This document shows positions 45,361 to 56,682 of a stretch of 64,000 nucleotides of DNA, in pieces; the first letter of the stretch is position 1; the number at the start of each line of letters is the position of its first letter. Location: positions 6,362,597-6,426,596 of the forward strand of contig ML679973.1 in the NCBI GenBank assembly GCA_007922225.1. Reading direction: 5' to 3'. Both the position numbers and the translations under genes were made by a program. This DNA comes from Emydura subglobosa. Its lineage: Eukaryota; Chordata; Testudines; Chelidae. The notes beneath the pieces are model-generated. The model did not search any database. It worked only from the letters and a program-made list of their open reading frames with translations, and was not told the origin of the DNA.

Positions 45361-45433
45361 GTTCTACTAGCGTTTTTACAATTTTTTGTTGGGATTTCTT
45401 TTATCCATCCACCTGTAAACCTAGCAGCCCTAG

Positions 45434-45494
45434 GGCTTGATCTGCGCCCATCGAAGGTGACGGGAAAGCTCCTGTTGACTTCAGCTGGGCAGGA
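45434..45494. repeat. Palindromic MITE (gggcttgatctg type)
   Basis: The arms gggcttgatctgcgccca and tcagctgggcaggat flank a gttgacttcagc centre typical of these foldbacks. The pairing is eroded. Confidence 0.45.
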
Positions 45495-46480
45495 TAATGC
45501 ATCTAATTACTAGGGGTCCAGTTTCATAGGGCTCGGAGGAGCAATAAAATCTTCTGTCCATATCCTAAAATATCTTTCCTATGCATTAAAAAATGTCCTG
45601 ACTTTAAAGTTTCATATCTTGGATCTTCCAAGAGGAGACACAAGGATTGTCCCCCCCATTTGGAATCGAGGGATCTCCCCTTGACCATGGTATAAAGCTT
45701 CCATGGCTGGCCAAGTTGGGTGACCATATATTGGAGTTTAAAATCACTGCTGGTGCAGGACTGAATATCTCCCATCCTGGGCATCAGGCCAGGGTCATTT
45801 GGGGAGAAAAGAGGAAACATTTTTGTGAAAGATTTATATTTTCTTATGCAGTTGTTTGAAGAATACATAAAAAAAACTTTCAAAATAATTCCTAACATAC
45901 CTTTTTTTCTAAGATGTTGCAACTTTCTTGAACTTCTGGGGAAAATATAGCACATAGGGAGCACAGCCATAAACAACTATTAATAATAACAACAGGCCCC
46001 ATGTTCAAAATCAGATGCAATGGTTACACCTGCAAAAACCCACCTTTGTATGCATAAACTGGAATTTCCATATGCCCATCTGATCACTATGTGCTTAATT
46101 ACCCATTTGTACATGCATTTGCCTGATCTGAGCGTGCAGATACTATTTTGCACACATAAATCTGAGGTACAATGGGTGCAAGTACACACTGGCAACCCTT
46201 GGAGAAATGATGATGGGACAGCCTGTGCTCATGAAAACCACTCCCATCATCCCTTCACCTCTAACGCAGTTAGAATGGAACAGTCCGTTTTCCCAGGAGT
46301 TGTTTTATGTACCATGTTAGAACCCCTGTATAGTCAGATGTGGTTGGCCTTCATGCTTCACGGTCTTCTCTGCAGCAGGCTGCAGACAGTTAATACTCTC
46401 CCCTCCCTCCCCTCCCATTTTCAAAGAGAAAATGAGATCAAAGTTTTATCATTTCCCTGTGTTTGAGAGTAACACATGCC
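45495..46480. other. No gene or repeat recognised
   Basis: Overlapping frames up to 150 codons lie on both strands and show no domain. Confidence 0.3.
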
Positions 46481-46690
46481 AGGATTAATAGGTCTCAATT
46501 TTTCAGAAATATTAAAATTTGCTCCCTATTGTCAGGACAATAAATCTTTTGCCCCGCAAGTTCGTCTTGCTCTGGGAGAGACTGAGCGATTGCTGACCCC
46601 AATTACACAATTAAGTCTTTGAAATAATATTGTTTGATATTAAACAATTACATTTCTCATAAGAAAATATCACCATTCTCTTGCCAGCCA
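46481..46690. promoter_or_regulatory. AT-rich block, candidate conserved element
   Basis: Words such as caggattaataggtc, caattacacaattaag and gatattaaacaattac are dense here and no repeat is recognised. Conservation is untested. Confidence 0.15.
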
Positions 46691-46850
46691 AGAGATTATT
46701 AATAATGCATCTACACAGATCCGATTGTATGTTAATAATGAATGCCTATGAAACCTTATAAACTGTTAATACTGCATGTACCGACAAAGTCCTATAGGAT
46801 GCTAATGCATATGCATAAGGCCCTAGACGATACTAATCGTGAATGCAGGA
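46691..46850 (+). repeat. Decayed ~31-36-bp tandem repeat, first segment
   Basis: Units can be phased on a ttaataatgcat core at 46699, 46732, 46766, 46802 and 46833, spacings 33, 34, 36 and 31. The rough consensus is cctataagatg followed by ttaataatgcatctac. The array resumes at 47560. Confidence 0.6.
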
Positions 46851-47078
46851 CAAGGGATTGGTATTCCCTCTCCATGCAATTCTCAAATATTGCATTCTGT
46901 CCTAGGCACCTTATTACCAGAAAGAGGTGGAAATGCTTGGAGAAAGTACAGATATGAGTAAAAGTAACTATCAGAGAGGGCTGAAGAGATTGATTTGAGG
47001 TAGAACTGAAAGAGCTAAGGATGTATGGCTAAAGTGTGGGCTGAGCATGATAATCCCTAAGGATGTAAACGCCAATGG
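46851..47078. other. No gene recognised
   Basis: Possibly more decayed array, but no phase could be set. Confidence 0.3.
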
Positions 47079-47080
47079 TA

Positions 47081-47198
47081 GGGTGACCAGATGTCACAGT
47101 TTTATAGGGACAGTCCCAATATTTGGGGCTTTTTCTTATATAGATGCCTATTACCTCCTACCCCGTCCCAATTTTTCACACTTGCTATCTGGTCACCC
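47081..47198. mobile_element. 118-bp Tc1/mariner-type MITE
   Basis: Perfect 12-bp terminal repeats gggtgaccagat and atctggtcaccc are flanked by TA on both sides (47079-47080 and 47199-47200), the mariner target duplication. The interior tatagggacagtcccaatat and tttttcttatatagatgcc match an abundant turtle MITE. Confidence 0.85.
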
Positions 47199-47205
47199 TA
47201 GCCAA

Positions 47206-47278
47206 GGGGCTGATGTGAAACCCATTGAAGACAATGGGATTCTCTCCACTGACCTCGATGGGCTTTGGATCGGGCCCC
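47206..47278. repeat. Palindromic MITE (gatgggctttggatc type)
   Basis: Left ggggctgatgtgaaacccat and right gatgggctttggatcgggcc fold together over a cattgaagacaatggg centre. It starts 8 bp after the mariner MITE. Confidence 0.65.
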
Positions 47279-47329
47279 CAGGAAAGAGGGGATTTATGTG
47301 AGCATAGTATACATGTCTATATCTAAGAG

Positions 47330-47545
47330 TAAGAGGGTTGCATTGTGAAGAGGCAAAAGCAGGCTGACTATCAGGAAGAACGTTCTGACACTGAGATGAG
47401 TTAGGTTGTGAACTAATCTTCCGAGAAAAGTAGTGGAAGCCCAACCACTTGCAACAGTTAAAATCTGTATGGCAAAAACACTAGAAAATGCTCCTAGTCC
47501 CAGGCTCTTAAATGGTCTTTTCCATCTTTGATGTCTATGATTCTG
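47330..47545 (+). mobile_element. CR1 3' end
   Basis: The phrases ctgactatcaggaagaacgt, tctgacactgagatgag and aagtagtggaagcccaacc resemble the CR1 ORF tail, and gtctatgattctgttgc is the CR1 3' octamer end. It is the only CR1 in the window on the plus strand. Confidence 0.7.
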
Positions 47546-47559
47546 TTGCTGCTTGTATA

Positions 47560-47790
47560 TGCCTGCAAACCATATTAAAAATTAATACCGGCTAACGAAC
47601 ATCCTTAGAATTTTAATAATAACGTCATTCACCTGCGAAACCCTCCAGAATGCTAAACAGTGCGAGCCTTCAAGTCTGTGCCTGGTGCTAAAATATATGC
47701 GCTTCAGCCTTTCATAGGATGATGATGATAATACGCGTCTACACATCTCTGTAAGATGTTATTAATTCAGATCTACACAAGGGAGGTAGC
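47560..47790 (+). repeat. Decayed tandem repeat, second segment
   Basis: Cores can be phased near 47582, 47613, 47652, 47688, 47724 and 47759 (ttaataccg, ttaataataacg, gctaaacagtgcg, gctaaaatatatgc, gatgataatacgcg, gttattaattcag). Spacing is 31-39 bp, as in the first segment, so the CR1 and MITEs probably landed inside one older array. Confidence 0.55.
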
Positions 47791-48685
47791 CTGCTGGTTA
47801 GAGTACGGCATCTTCTTTTTCCTCTCACCGGTCCCTCATCACTGCAGTACAGGAAACCTGTCAAGTCGTGTTTTGGGTTGTGTTGAAGCATGAGCCCCAA
47901 GAATACAGACAGGTTACTGCTGCTGCCTTGATGTGTGGCTGTTATCACAATGGGCCTTTCTGTGTTGCACTCTTAGCCCTTTCATTTTTTCATGGCACTG
48001 CTTTCTGGATCTAGTAGTGGCTTATTTGACAAGGCAATTGGACCCAGGAGAAAGGTGCTCCCTGTTGCTGAGTTCAGCTGCGACTGGAACACTTCATCGC
48101 TCCAAGTGTTCACGCCCACATGTCTACCTCTGGCCAGTTGGTGCCATGATGATAGGAAGCCTTCTTCTGCGACAGGATGATAAGGAAGTCACGCAAATGA
48201 GCTCTACTGTGTGTGCAAAGCTATGTGTACAGGTATGTGGCTTCTGGATAACTTAGCCCTAGACCGGAAGAGCAAAGAAAATAAGCCAGACAGGCTTCCT
48301 AAGCAGAGACTTGTACACTGTGGTTTAGAGAGGACTATTTCCTCCAACTATGAAACATCCCATTTGTGTTCCGGTTCTGTGAGGATCGTAGGGAACGTAC
48401 TGGCTGGCAGGAATGTTCATGAGACCAGTGATTTTTATGTAATTATCTGAGACTATTTGCAGGATGCTAAATTTGAACGTCTAAAAGGAAATATTCACTG
48501 TGGAAGACCAATTCGAAAGGTTACTCAGAAAACTGAAACTTGCAATAAGATCTACAACGTATGTTTGCTCAAAAGGTAGCCAGCGCAGCTCAGATTTTGT
48601 ATAGGAATACTCTTACTGACTGCTTATGGGCAAACTACAGACCAAGAATTCTTTACAGAGACTAGTCAGCAAGTAATTGCAAACG
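47791..48685. other. No gene or repeat recognised
   Basis: Noncoding sequence. One further array-like unit (gcaggatgctaaatttgaac) appears near 48460. Confidence 0.3.
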
Positions 48686-48689
48686 ACAA

Positions 48690-48840
48690 ATGAATTTGGG
48701 AACATTACAAACTGCTTGTGGACAATTCGTGAACAGACACAGAGGCAAAATTAATCATATGAATTATTCACAATAAATGAGTCTCGCAGCTCTAATTAAA
48801 GCCCTGTAGGGTGTTAATAATACATGCCCTCAAAACCACA
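48690..48840 (+). repeat. Unnamed repeat shared with 22425-22515, plus array unit
   Basis: The first 95 bp parallel 22425-22515 in word order. Directly after comes gccctgtagggtgttaataa and tacatgccct, a unit of the tandem array at 46.7-47.8 kb. Confidence 0.5.
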
Positions 48841-48962
48841 AACAAAATCTTATAACCAAAAGGCTCTGCCTATGTCTGTACTCCGGATGTTAGTGGATTG
48901 GTGCTGCTGGGGTTGTGATTTATTTGTATCTGATTGAGCTTGAGTGTTGATGACAGAGTTTG

Positions 48963-49000
48963 TCATTATTACTATTACTATTATTATTTTGTTATTTTAT
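48963..49000. repeat. (ATT)n microsatellite
   Basis: attattactattactattat is an imperfect trinucleotide repeat followed by an AT-rich tail. Confidence 0.7.
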
Positions 49001-49251
49001 TTTGTAATCTAGGAGTGTGGGTGGTTAATTGTGGCACGAATTTCCACTGGCATTTGTAGAGCACAGGTTTGCTCCCTTTAACTGCTTGGGTCTGGTTTTT
49101 TTCCGGCCCTTGAGGCCTTCCAAATGGAACACTCATAATGTGTTTTTGGTTCTTTGAAGTTGGTCAGGCTTTTTTTTTTTTTTTTCCTTTTAAGTATTCT
49201 CTTGAGTGCTTTAGGTGAATTTTTCAGGCGTGTGTGAAACCAAAAGACTGA

Positions 49252-49323
49252 GGGTCTGATCTAAAGCCCACTGGAACCAATGAAAAAACTCCCATTTACT
49301 TCGATGGGCTTTGAATCAGGCCC
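49252..49323. repeat. Palindromic MITE (gggtctgatctaaagccc type)
   Basis: Arms gggtctgatctaaagcccac and gatgggctttgaatcaggcc pair well; the centre includes cccatttacttcgatggg. It is the same family as 47206-47278. Confidence 0.7.
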
Positions 49324-49384
49324 TACAAGTACACACCGTAGCTAGGTATATTGTGAGCAGTAAGCCTACCTCACACAGTTCTTG

Positions 49385-49560
49385 CAGTTCCCCTGAGTCC
49401 TGACCCACAGCCTCCCCTCCCACCCCCCACCGCAGCTATTCCAATCCTGGTTCCCCCCACAGCTCTGCCAATGCCCCTCACTCCTGCCCTGCAGCCTCCC
49501 CCCCGCTCCTCCTGACCACCTATTCCAGTCCTGGGCTCCCTACACAGCTCTGGTGTGAAC
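49385..49560 (+). repeat. GC-rich dispersed repeat, tandem units
   Basis: The phrases ctattccaatcctggttccc and ctattccagtcctgggctcc begin two successive units about 80 bp apart, each followed by acacagctctgg or ccacagctctgcc. Related sequence lies at 14475-14650 (inverted) and 29955-30070. Confidence 0.6.
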
Positions 49561-49864
49561 TATTGGGGGGTGCCTTCTTCGAGGACACTGGTGTAAGAGG
49601 CACCACTATCCGATGTCACTATCACAAAGATGGATTTTATAGTGGGATCTTCCTGTGCAGTATGTTGATGCCAGATATGCATTTGTAAACTATCTGGTGG
49701 GAGAGCCTGGTGGTGACTGGAGAAACCCACTGCCTCATGCATCCTCAATGCTTTTCATTGTGGATTGTAAAGTGAGCGTAAGCTGCTACCCACGAGTTCA
49801 TAATATGGCGGTGGGGTCTAGGGGCCTGACCAATGGTCTAGTAGCATGGAGGATGAAGTGAGCA

Positions 49865-50015
49865 CTGTTACAGACTTGCTGTGTGTCCTTGAGTGAGTAA
49901 CATCCCCTCCGTATATCAGGTTTCCCAACCTTAAAATGGGGAGAACAACAGAAGAGCTGTGAGGCTGAGTTAGGTGGTGTCTGTGAAGAGCTTTGAAGAG
50001 AAAAGTTCTCACTCG
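49865..50015 (+). mobile_element. MIR-like SINE
   Basis: The order acttgctgtgtgtccttgag, tgagtaacatcccctccg, tttcccaaccttaaaatggg and gaagagctttgaagag follows the MIR core into its 3' part. Confidence 0.65.
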
Positions 50016-50199
50016 TCTTATTTCATTTCCTTCCCTGCCCCTAGAAGCCCAAGCTGGCGGATTGCAGGCCACAGGCATCTGAATGTTTTATGCACCTATT
50101 GGCGTTAGAGAAAGGTCCAGCGAGGGCAAAGACAATGGTCGTTTTGGTGCATCTATAATGTTTGGCTTTGTTTTTAATACAGCGGTGTCTCCAAATGCG

Positions 50200-50600
50200 T
50201 GAGAACTCCACAGAGTCATCTTAACCCCTCCTCCCCCGTCTCTGTGCCTGACAGAGCGTGTCTACTCAGTTAGAAAATTGGTTAATATTTTCCCCAGCAT
50301 TCCCCAGAGATCTCTTGGCCCTCTGTGTTCCCATTCATCAGCCCCGTCGTGCGTCTTGTATCTGTCTAAAACCCAGTCGCTCTCCCCCTCTTCTTTTTCC
50401 ACTTGACAAAAAGAATCAGAATTTAATAACAGTGCACTGTGAAATATCAGCATTAATCCCTCTGCCCTCAAGGGACTGGCACCAGGAGTCCTTGGATTTT
50501 CTTTATCAGCACCAAACTGTGTTTCACCAACTAGAACCCTCCTTATTCCATAAATTCCTGCCACACAGGTGTCTCTAGCTGACAAGATAATACAACATCA
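50200..50600. promoter_or_regulatory. Candidate conserved noncoding segment
   Basis: Repeat-free sequence containing agaatcagaatttaataaca and tgaaatatcagcattaatcc. The texture resembles vertebrate enhancers; no exon is seen. This is inference from composition only. Confidence 0.15.
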
Positions 50601-51540
50601 ATCATACATTCCCCAACTTCTGCAGAAACCCATCTCCCTTCTGTTTGTTTCATCTCAAGGCAGATTAAGCACGGAGAAGGGGCAGGGGAATGAAAATTAA
50701 ATCTCTCTCCCATCTCCATACATTTTGAAAACCAAATGACACATCTCTGGCTCGATCTAAGCAATAGTGTCTAATTCTCAGAAGTCACTTGTTAGCCGTT
50801 ATGCAATGGCGGTGTTAAGGGCACCAGGAAGAAAGAGTCGATGGTGGAATGGCTTTCTGCAAACGTTCCTGCAACAAAGGAAAAAATAAATACCTCTGTC
50901 AAAATTAAGAGGCTGCGCTGACAGTCAGGGGAGGGTGTGCTTATGTCGAAGGCAAAGAATTTCCGAGCAGGAGGCAGCGTTAAGCCACATCTTGATCTCC
51001 ACCGGCTGCCCCATGTGCATATTCCCTTTGAGACAAGGTAAAGGACATAGTCTTGTCTCTGATGAGCAAAGCGTTAACATCATCTCATCTCCATCCCCAA
51101 TTCCACTGCACAGGTGCTAGGGGGACTGATTGTGGGAGGGGCTGCTTGGGAGACAGCCTCAGGAGGATGGTCTTGGGGGTCGCAAGCTGCACACCCAGTG
51201 TCATGAGGCTGGGCTGAACACCAGGCTGAGGGGTGTTAACTTGTTTGATTTCCGATTATAAACACTCTCTGTGTCTGGGTTTTGCTGCTGCTGGGTTCTG
51301 CTAGAAGCTCACATCCTCCTCCTCCTGCAACACAATGCTCCATCTGGCTGCCGGGCATGGGGGCCTGCGGGAGAGGATTGGCGAGTGAGGAGCCTGTTCA
51401 GGACATCTCCTCCCACTTACGCCCCAGGATGCAAATTTATGGAGCATCAGGTGGAAATTTGTTCAGCCGATGGGTTGCAAAGTTGCTACAAGTCCCCCTA
51501 GTATACCACCCAGGACAGTGTAGGAGTGGACCCTAAATTT
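50601..51540. other. No gene or repeat recognised
   Basis: Noncoding; overlapping short frames without domains. Confidence 0.3.
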
Positions 51541-51544
51541 GGCA

Positions 51545-51835
51545 ATGACGGCTGTGCTACTGTTTTTGCACCACTTTAATCATATTGATTTGAAACACGT
51601 ATAGTTAAATTGGCACAATAGCCTAGTGTAGATGGTTGTTATAGTGGAAAGGGGCTTATATCAATGTAGCTTATCCTCTTAAATTTAGGAGGTAAAAGGC
51701 ACCGTCACACCAATATGACTGCGTTCACAGTATATAGTCTGTGCTCACTTAACTGTAAGAAATCACAGTCCTAACAGATAGTTATACCAGCACAAAAGTT
51801 ATGTGCAAACCAGACCTAAGCTATCTGTAGCAGAC
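51545..51835. mobile_element. Decayed hAT-like element
   Basis: The phrases caatagcctagtgtagatgg, atatcaatgtagcttatcc and agttataccagcacaaaag match the style of turtle hAT MITEs. The ends are too eroded to set termini or a duplication. Confidence 0.4.
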
Positions 51836-52374
51836 CTAGAAGCTGAAGTGGGAGCTCAGTGGTCGCCCTAATGTGAAAGGCTCAGTCTAAAAATTGGGCA
51901 CATTTATAGAAAAAAGGAAGAAATGGCACTCCATAAGCAAAATGATTGTGACTCATTGCGCTCTCCGGGCTTGGAACGTGTTCTTTTCTCTGCAGCATCC
52001 TCTGTTTCACAGCGTGGCTGATGATGTTCAGGCAGGGGAATAAGCAGCAAGAGCCAACAGCCTCTGAAGCAACAGAAAGCCTGATTGCCATGCAAATACT
52101 CTTATTAAGAAGAAGAGAGGTAGGGATAAAAAAAATCAGACAGTATAAGCAGAGCTATATCTAAAAAGGATATTTTTTCAGCACTTCCCATGTCAACTGC
52201 TCATTAGAGAGATTTCCTTTCTTTGCCTCCTATAATTTAAAAAAAATATATTTAACCCAGCTCTGGCAGATGTTATCTACCCCCATAACACAGAACTTTT
52301 AACAATCAGGGAGTCCAGGTGAAAGGAACAATGCAACGATACACCAGGGGTCTAATCTATATACTTTGATTATA
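51836..52374. other. No gene or repeat recognised
   Basis: Noncoding, with A-runs near 52128 and 52238. Confidence 0.3.
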
Positions 52375-52377
52375 AGG

Positions 52378-52515
52378 TCTTCGGGGCAGGGATCATCTTT
52401 TGCTCTGTATTTGTACAGCGCCTAGCACAGTGGGGTCCTGATTCATGAGTCAGTGCTGTGTCCTTTTACGTGCTAAAGCAATACACAAAATATATTATTA
52501 TTATTTATTATTGAA
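52378..52515 (+). mobile_element. MIR/L2-type 3' tail
   Basis: The string tcttcggggcagggatcatc, followed by ttgtacagcgcctagcacag and tggggtcctgattcatgag, ends in a tattattattatttattatt run. The body is absent. Confidence 0.65.
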
Positions 52516-52675
52516 GCCAGATACCATTGCTATGAAGACTATTAGTGTGTGAAGGAGGCTAGACCTCTGGTTGTTTGGACTCAAAACACAGATGTTTATT
52601 GTTCACTCTTCTAAGGAATGTTGTCATGCCTCCCACTAGTGTCTGGCCCCTGATACTTACTAACAGATAATAGCA

Positions 52676-52745
52676 CAAATCTTTTAGTTCAAGAGTTAGA
52701 GACTCATGCTTTTGGTGCTGAAGGTCCCAGGTTTGATGCCCGTTG
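52676..52745 (+). repeat. tRNA-like repeat fragment
   Basis: An A-box-like ttcaagagttagagactc and a B-box-like ggtttgatgcc (52730-52740) are spaced as in a tRNA-derived SINE head. No acceptor stem can be formed. Confidence 0.45.
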
Positions 52746-53685
52746 ACTGCCGTGGCATCCACCGTAATTCACGGTCCTTGGAAATCATAATATTCATGCC
52801 CCTTATGTCCGAACAGCAATCCCCCACTCCACAAGACACAGTGCAAGAGCTGTTCGATCTGGTGTAATAACCATAATTAACTGGCTAGCCAAGGCAATGC
52901 CCCCTTTCTCTATCATCAAATGTAACCAGCATCTGCTTCCACCCCACTCCCCCAGACTATAAGGAGACATTTTGTTCAGAAGATTAAAGACAGGGTGGGG
53001 GAGAGAGGAAAGCACTGAGAACTGTGTGTGCTATGCTGAAGCTCTCAAGGAAGATCATCTATCCTGCCAAGGCCTCCACTTGTCTCTGATAAAACTCAGT
53101 TTGGCAACCTACCTCTCCTTTGCCACCTGGTTCCTCCCTCCTTCTCCCCCCCGAGATATCTCTTGTACTAGTTAGAAGAGTTCGCTTTGAGGACAGGGAG
53201 ATGTATGGATCACATCTATTCTGCCTCCCATCTCCAAACCATGACAAATCAAGTATCACTGATTAACAACATCCAGTGTCAGGTCTCTCAGGTGTTATTG
53301 ATCAAGATGCCTTGAGGGGAACCTTATACTTTAAATAATGCAATGTGTCTTCAGAAAGGCAGGAAACAGGGCTGGGAGGCCATTGGAAATATCACATTTT
53401 TCTCTAGTATTGGGATTTTTGCTCTGTCCAGAGAGAGAGAGAACATCAGTGTGAATGACCATGATGGAGTGCTATAAAGTTTTTAACGCAGTTGTAGGTT
53501 GCTCACGTTACAAGAGGCAAACTAAGTCTTTGAGAGGGAGGTGTCTGGAGACCTGCTCCAATGGCAAGGCAGCTCTGTAAAAACTTTTGAGCAGTTTGAA
53601 GTTTGAGAGGTAGCCCCACTGGGACAGAGTGAATTGAAAGCAGATGAATTTATGAGGTTCATAAAAGCAAAATAAAGGCAGCTGG
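52746..53685. other. No gene or repeat recognised
   Basis: Noncoding sequence with no structure noted. Confidence 0.3.
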
Positions 53686-53689
53686 TCAT

Positions 53690-53774
53690 AATCTGCCCTC
53701 AGTTACACCCAAGCAGTGTAACCCTATTGCCTTTAAGTGCGTTGCACAGGTGTAATTGAGAGCAGAGTTTGGCC
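53690..53774. repeat. Palindromic MITE (cagttacaccc type)
   Basis: Left aatctgccctcagttacacc and right ggtgtaattgagagcagagt are the arms of the family also found, more decayed, inside 3670-3829. Confidence 0.6.
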
Positions 53775-53859
53775 CATTATATTTAATGATTTGTAGCTAG
53801 TACCAAGGGTTGTGAAAAGAGGATGTTTACACAATGCTTCGCAGAGCTACATTGATAGT

Positions 53860-53955
53860 GTGTATTTGTAGCTGCTTTATGTGCGTGTTTATATATATGT
53901 ATGTGTACTCTGAGTGTGCGTCTGTGTGCGCACATATCTCTTACATACACACCCA
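53860..53955. repeat. Degenerate TG/TA-rich tract
   Basis: The string tgtgcgtgtttatatatatg runs into gtgtgcgtctgtgtgcgcac, an impure dinucleotide tract. Confidence 0.6.
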
Positions 53956-55700
53956 AAATAGCTGAAACAAAACAATTTCTATGTGTTCGCTGCTTGTGTT
54001 TCTGTGCTGCAGTCTGAACTGAACTATGGCTTTGGGATAGGATTGCATTTGTGTGCTGGAGGTGCGTATACATAGGTGAGGGTTGCTTTGTCCCTTTTTA
54101 CCAGGACACTCCAGAGCTCTGTGAGTTTAAATTTGTGTGTTCCGTCTTTTATTGCTGTGCCACTTGGCTCCTTTGAATTATCTTGGTCACCAAATGAATT
54201 TTATAGTCCATTGGGAGCTGTCCATGCTTGTTAAGGTGATATTTCCATCTCCAGCGTGCCGTGGAATCTCATCTGCCACGCAATGATCACTTTCACCCGC
54301 CAGCTGTCTGTCTCTTTCTGAAGGAACCCCTGCACCTTAGAGACTTTTACATGTGCAGGATTTTTCAAAACTCACACCAGACACAACCCAAGAGTGTTAA
54401 GGTGCCAATCTTGTTCTGCTGCAACGTTGGGTCCGGTCTGCCACTTAATTGTTCCTGCTCTGGTGTAGAAACTGGGAAGGCTGTGCTGTGGGTCTGTATG
54501 TCCTGTGTGCTGCAGAGCTGAGCTCTCAGGGTCGCCCTGCACATCCCCATAACGTGTGGTTTAGGGGTGTGCTGAAAGAGGAAGAAGAGCTGGGGAAGTG
54601 ACCCTACACAACAGAATTGCATAAATGGCAGGGACTATTGCAGGCTCCGGGCTGCAGTGGCATGTGTAGAAGCTCTGCTGCTAACTGGTGTTCTGGGGAC
54701 AGAGAAATCCTCTCCTTTTCCCCCATGCCAAGCCCAGTTACTTGGGCTTGATTAGGGGAGAAGAGGATTTAGTCCTGTGAATGATTTCACTTGGCACAGG
54801 TCTTAGTGACTAGGGAAGGCTCTCTCTTTTCTCAGGGCTGCTGCCTACAAAAGATGTTACGGGGACTCCAGTGTGGATGTGTGCTGTGGTAATGTGTCAA
54901 GGTGCCGGCACAAAACATACACAAAACACCTAGACTTCCCTTTCGTCATTCATATCCTATTACTCCTAAAGCCATCCTCCACCTTAAACTATTCCTCTTC
55001 TTTCCTCTGCAGCCCCAATATGCTGCTCCCATGGCATACCAGGGCTGTCAAAGCTCTGCAGGCGGCAGAAAGAGTATTCCCCCTACCCCACACATCCTGG
55101 TACTGGGAACTTGCCAAAGGTGGGTCTGAGGGTGGGAGAGGAAGTCCAGAGAGTGACAAGCGCTGGAGAGAGTCTGGGGTGCTCTGGGCTGAGCAGCAAC
55201 CATAGACAGCACTGGTGGGGTCTGGTGTAAATCTGAACAACTCCTGGCTGCTCTAATTTGTAGCTGGGGCCTCACCAGACACACAACAGTCCAGTATGAG
55301 AAAGGCTCAAGTCATCTTTGCCTCACTTCTCCCGCCAGGCTATCCATCCTGCACTGCACCACGTGGAGGCACAGCACAGAATCACAGCCACGGTCTTTAC
55401 ACCCTTCACATGCTGCTAGACTCCAGATCAGACCCAGCTCCCTATAAAGAGCTATTTGTGCACCCAGCCACTTTCCTTGTCATGCACTGTCCATGCTAGG
55501 AACATAGGTTACAGAGTGTAAGGCCTGTTCCTGACTGCTTCATCATATCCACCTTATACAAAATCATTATTTATATGATCTGGGGTTTAACTGAGTGACC
55601 CTTGGCCTGAATGATCCCAGTTATAGAGTACCAAAGTGGCTGAAGATAACCTCCCCTGCCTTTTACTCTGTCCATTAGGCTGCTGCTACTGTTTCCTATG
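53956..55700. other. No gene or repeat recognised
   Basis: Frames up to 110 codons overlap on both strands without domains. Confidence 0.3.
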
Positions 55701-55707
55701 GGGTCTA

Positions 55708-56439
55708 TGTGTTACCCAGGGGTCCTCGACCCAGTAACTTTTAGTCTCTGCGAGTCGGTATCAGGCAATCAAACCAAAGGAAACCCAGTTCATCTGCCTG
55801 CTGTATGGCTAACACAGATTCAAATCAAAACCAAGTGCTTTTAACTTTAAAGCTCTACTTAATTGTCCCCAGCAATCCCCAATGAAATTGCTTTCACCGA
55901 CAGTCTCCACTTGTTAGTCTTACGCACATACAATGCAATAGGTTATTAGAGTACCCCAATACTTAATATTACCCCCACAAGTCTGAGGCAATGTATGGGC
56001 AGTCTTCGGCTGAATCAGTCACAGGTTTCCGAATGGCTGGTCCTTCCATCTGCGCCTGGGGATCTTTCAATGTGTCTGCAAAGTGATCCACCTGACTCAG
56101 GCTTGCTACCTCCTCCTTATGCCCCAAAAGTTACAGTAACATGTCAATCAAAAAACATTGCATAACTGATCAAATGGAAATAATTGTCAAGCAAAGGTAA
56201 AGGTTATTAGGAATGTCAAACAGGATGCAGTTATGTGGTTTTGAGCAGTTAGTCTCTGCCTGCTTTTAAACCCTGCACATAAAAGGACATCGAAAGTCAG
56301 TTTCAGAAGAGCAGAGAGAGTCATGCTCCCCCCTCTTCTCTTCCGGCTTTGCCTGGGCTGCAACAGATACTAAATGACTCCTCTTAGAAATAAACAAATA
56401 AGCAATAAGCAAAATAAATGATCATCTCAATAGTTGACA
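55708..56439 (+). mobile_element. Possible solo LTR
   Basis: The block starts TGTGTTACCC and ends TAGTTGACA, giving TG...CA termini. A TATA-like acataaaagg sits at about 56277 and AATAAA signals at about 56391-56418, in plausible U3-R order. The flanks do not show a matching 4-6-bp duplication, and I do not recognise the family. Confidence 0.3.
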
Positions 56440-56633
56440 GGGGCCTAGGCACCTGGTGATTTGCTAAAATGCCCCTGTACATATGCACTGGGTAGACGCT
56501 GGACTTTAATGTGGCATTATTTCCAATTTCCTCTGCTCTCTTTGTTAATCACTAATCAATGAGATATTGCAAGTGTTTCCATGATTAGTTTTCTGCAGCT
56601 GTGGTTAGCCTAATAATTGGTTTACAGTTTAAG

Positions 56634-56682
56634 TCTCTGATCCTGCAAATTACTGTGTGTGGGTATTTGCTGGATTGGGGCT
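56634..56682. repeat. Palindromic MITE remnant
   Basis: The arms gtctctgatcctgcaaatta and tatttgctggattggggc pair weakly. It resembles the tcctgcaaa/tttgctggat foldbacks of turtles. Confidence 0.4.

Noticed and set aside
55703..56444. Target duplication for the possible LTR at 55708-56439
   Set aside because: Flanking bases gtcta and ggggc do not match, so the LTR call stays weak.
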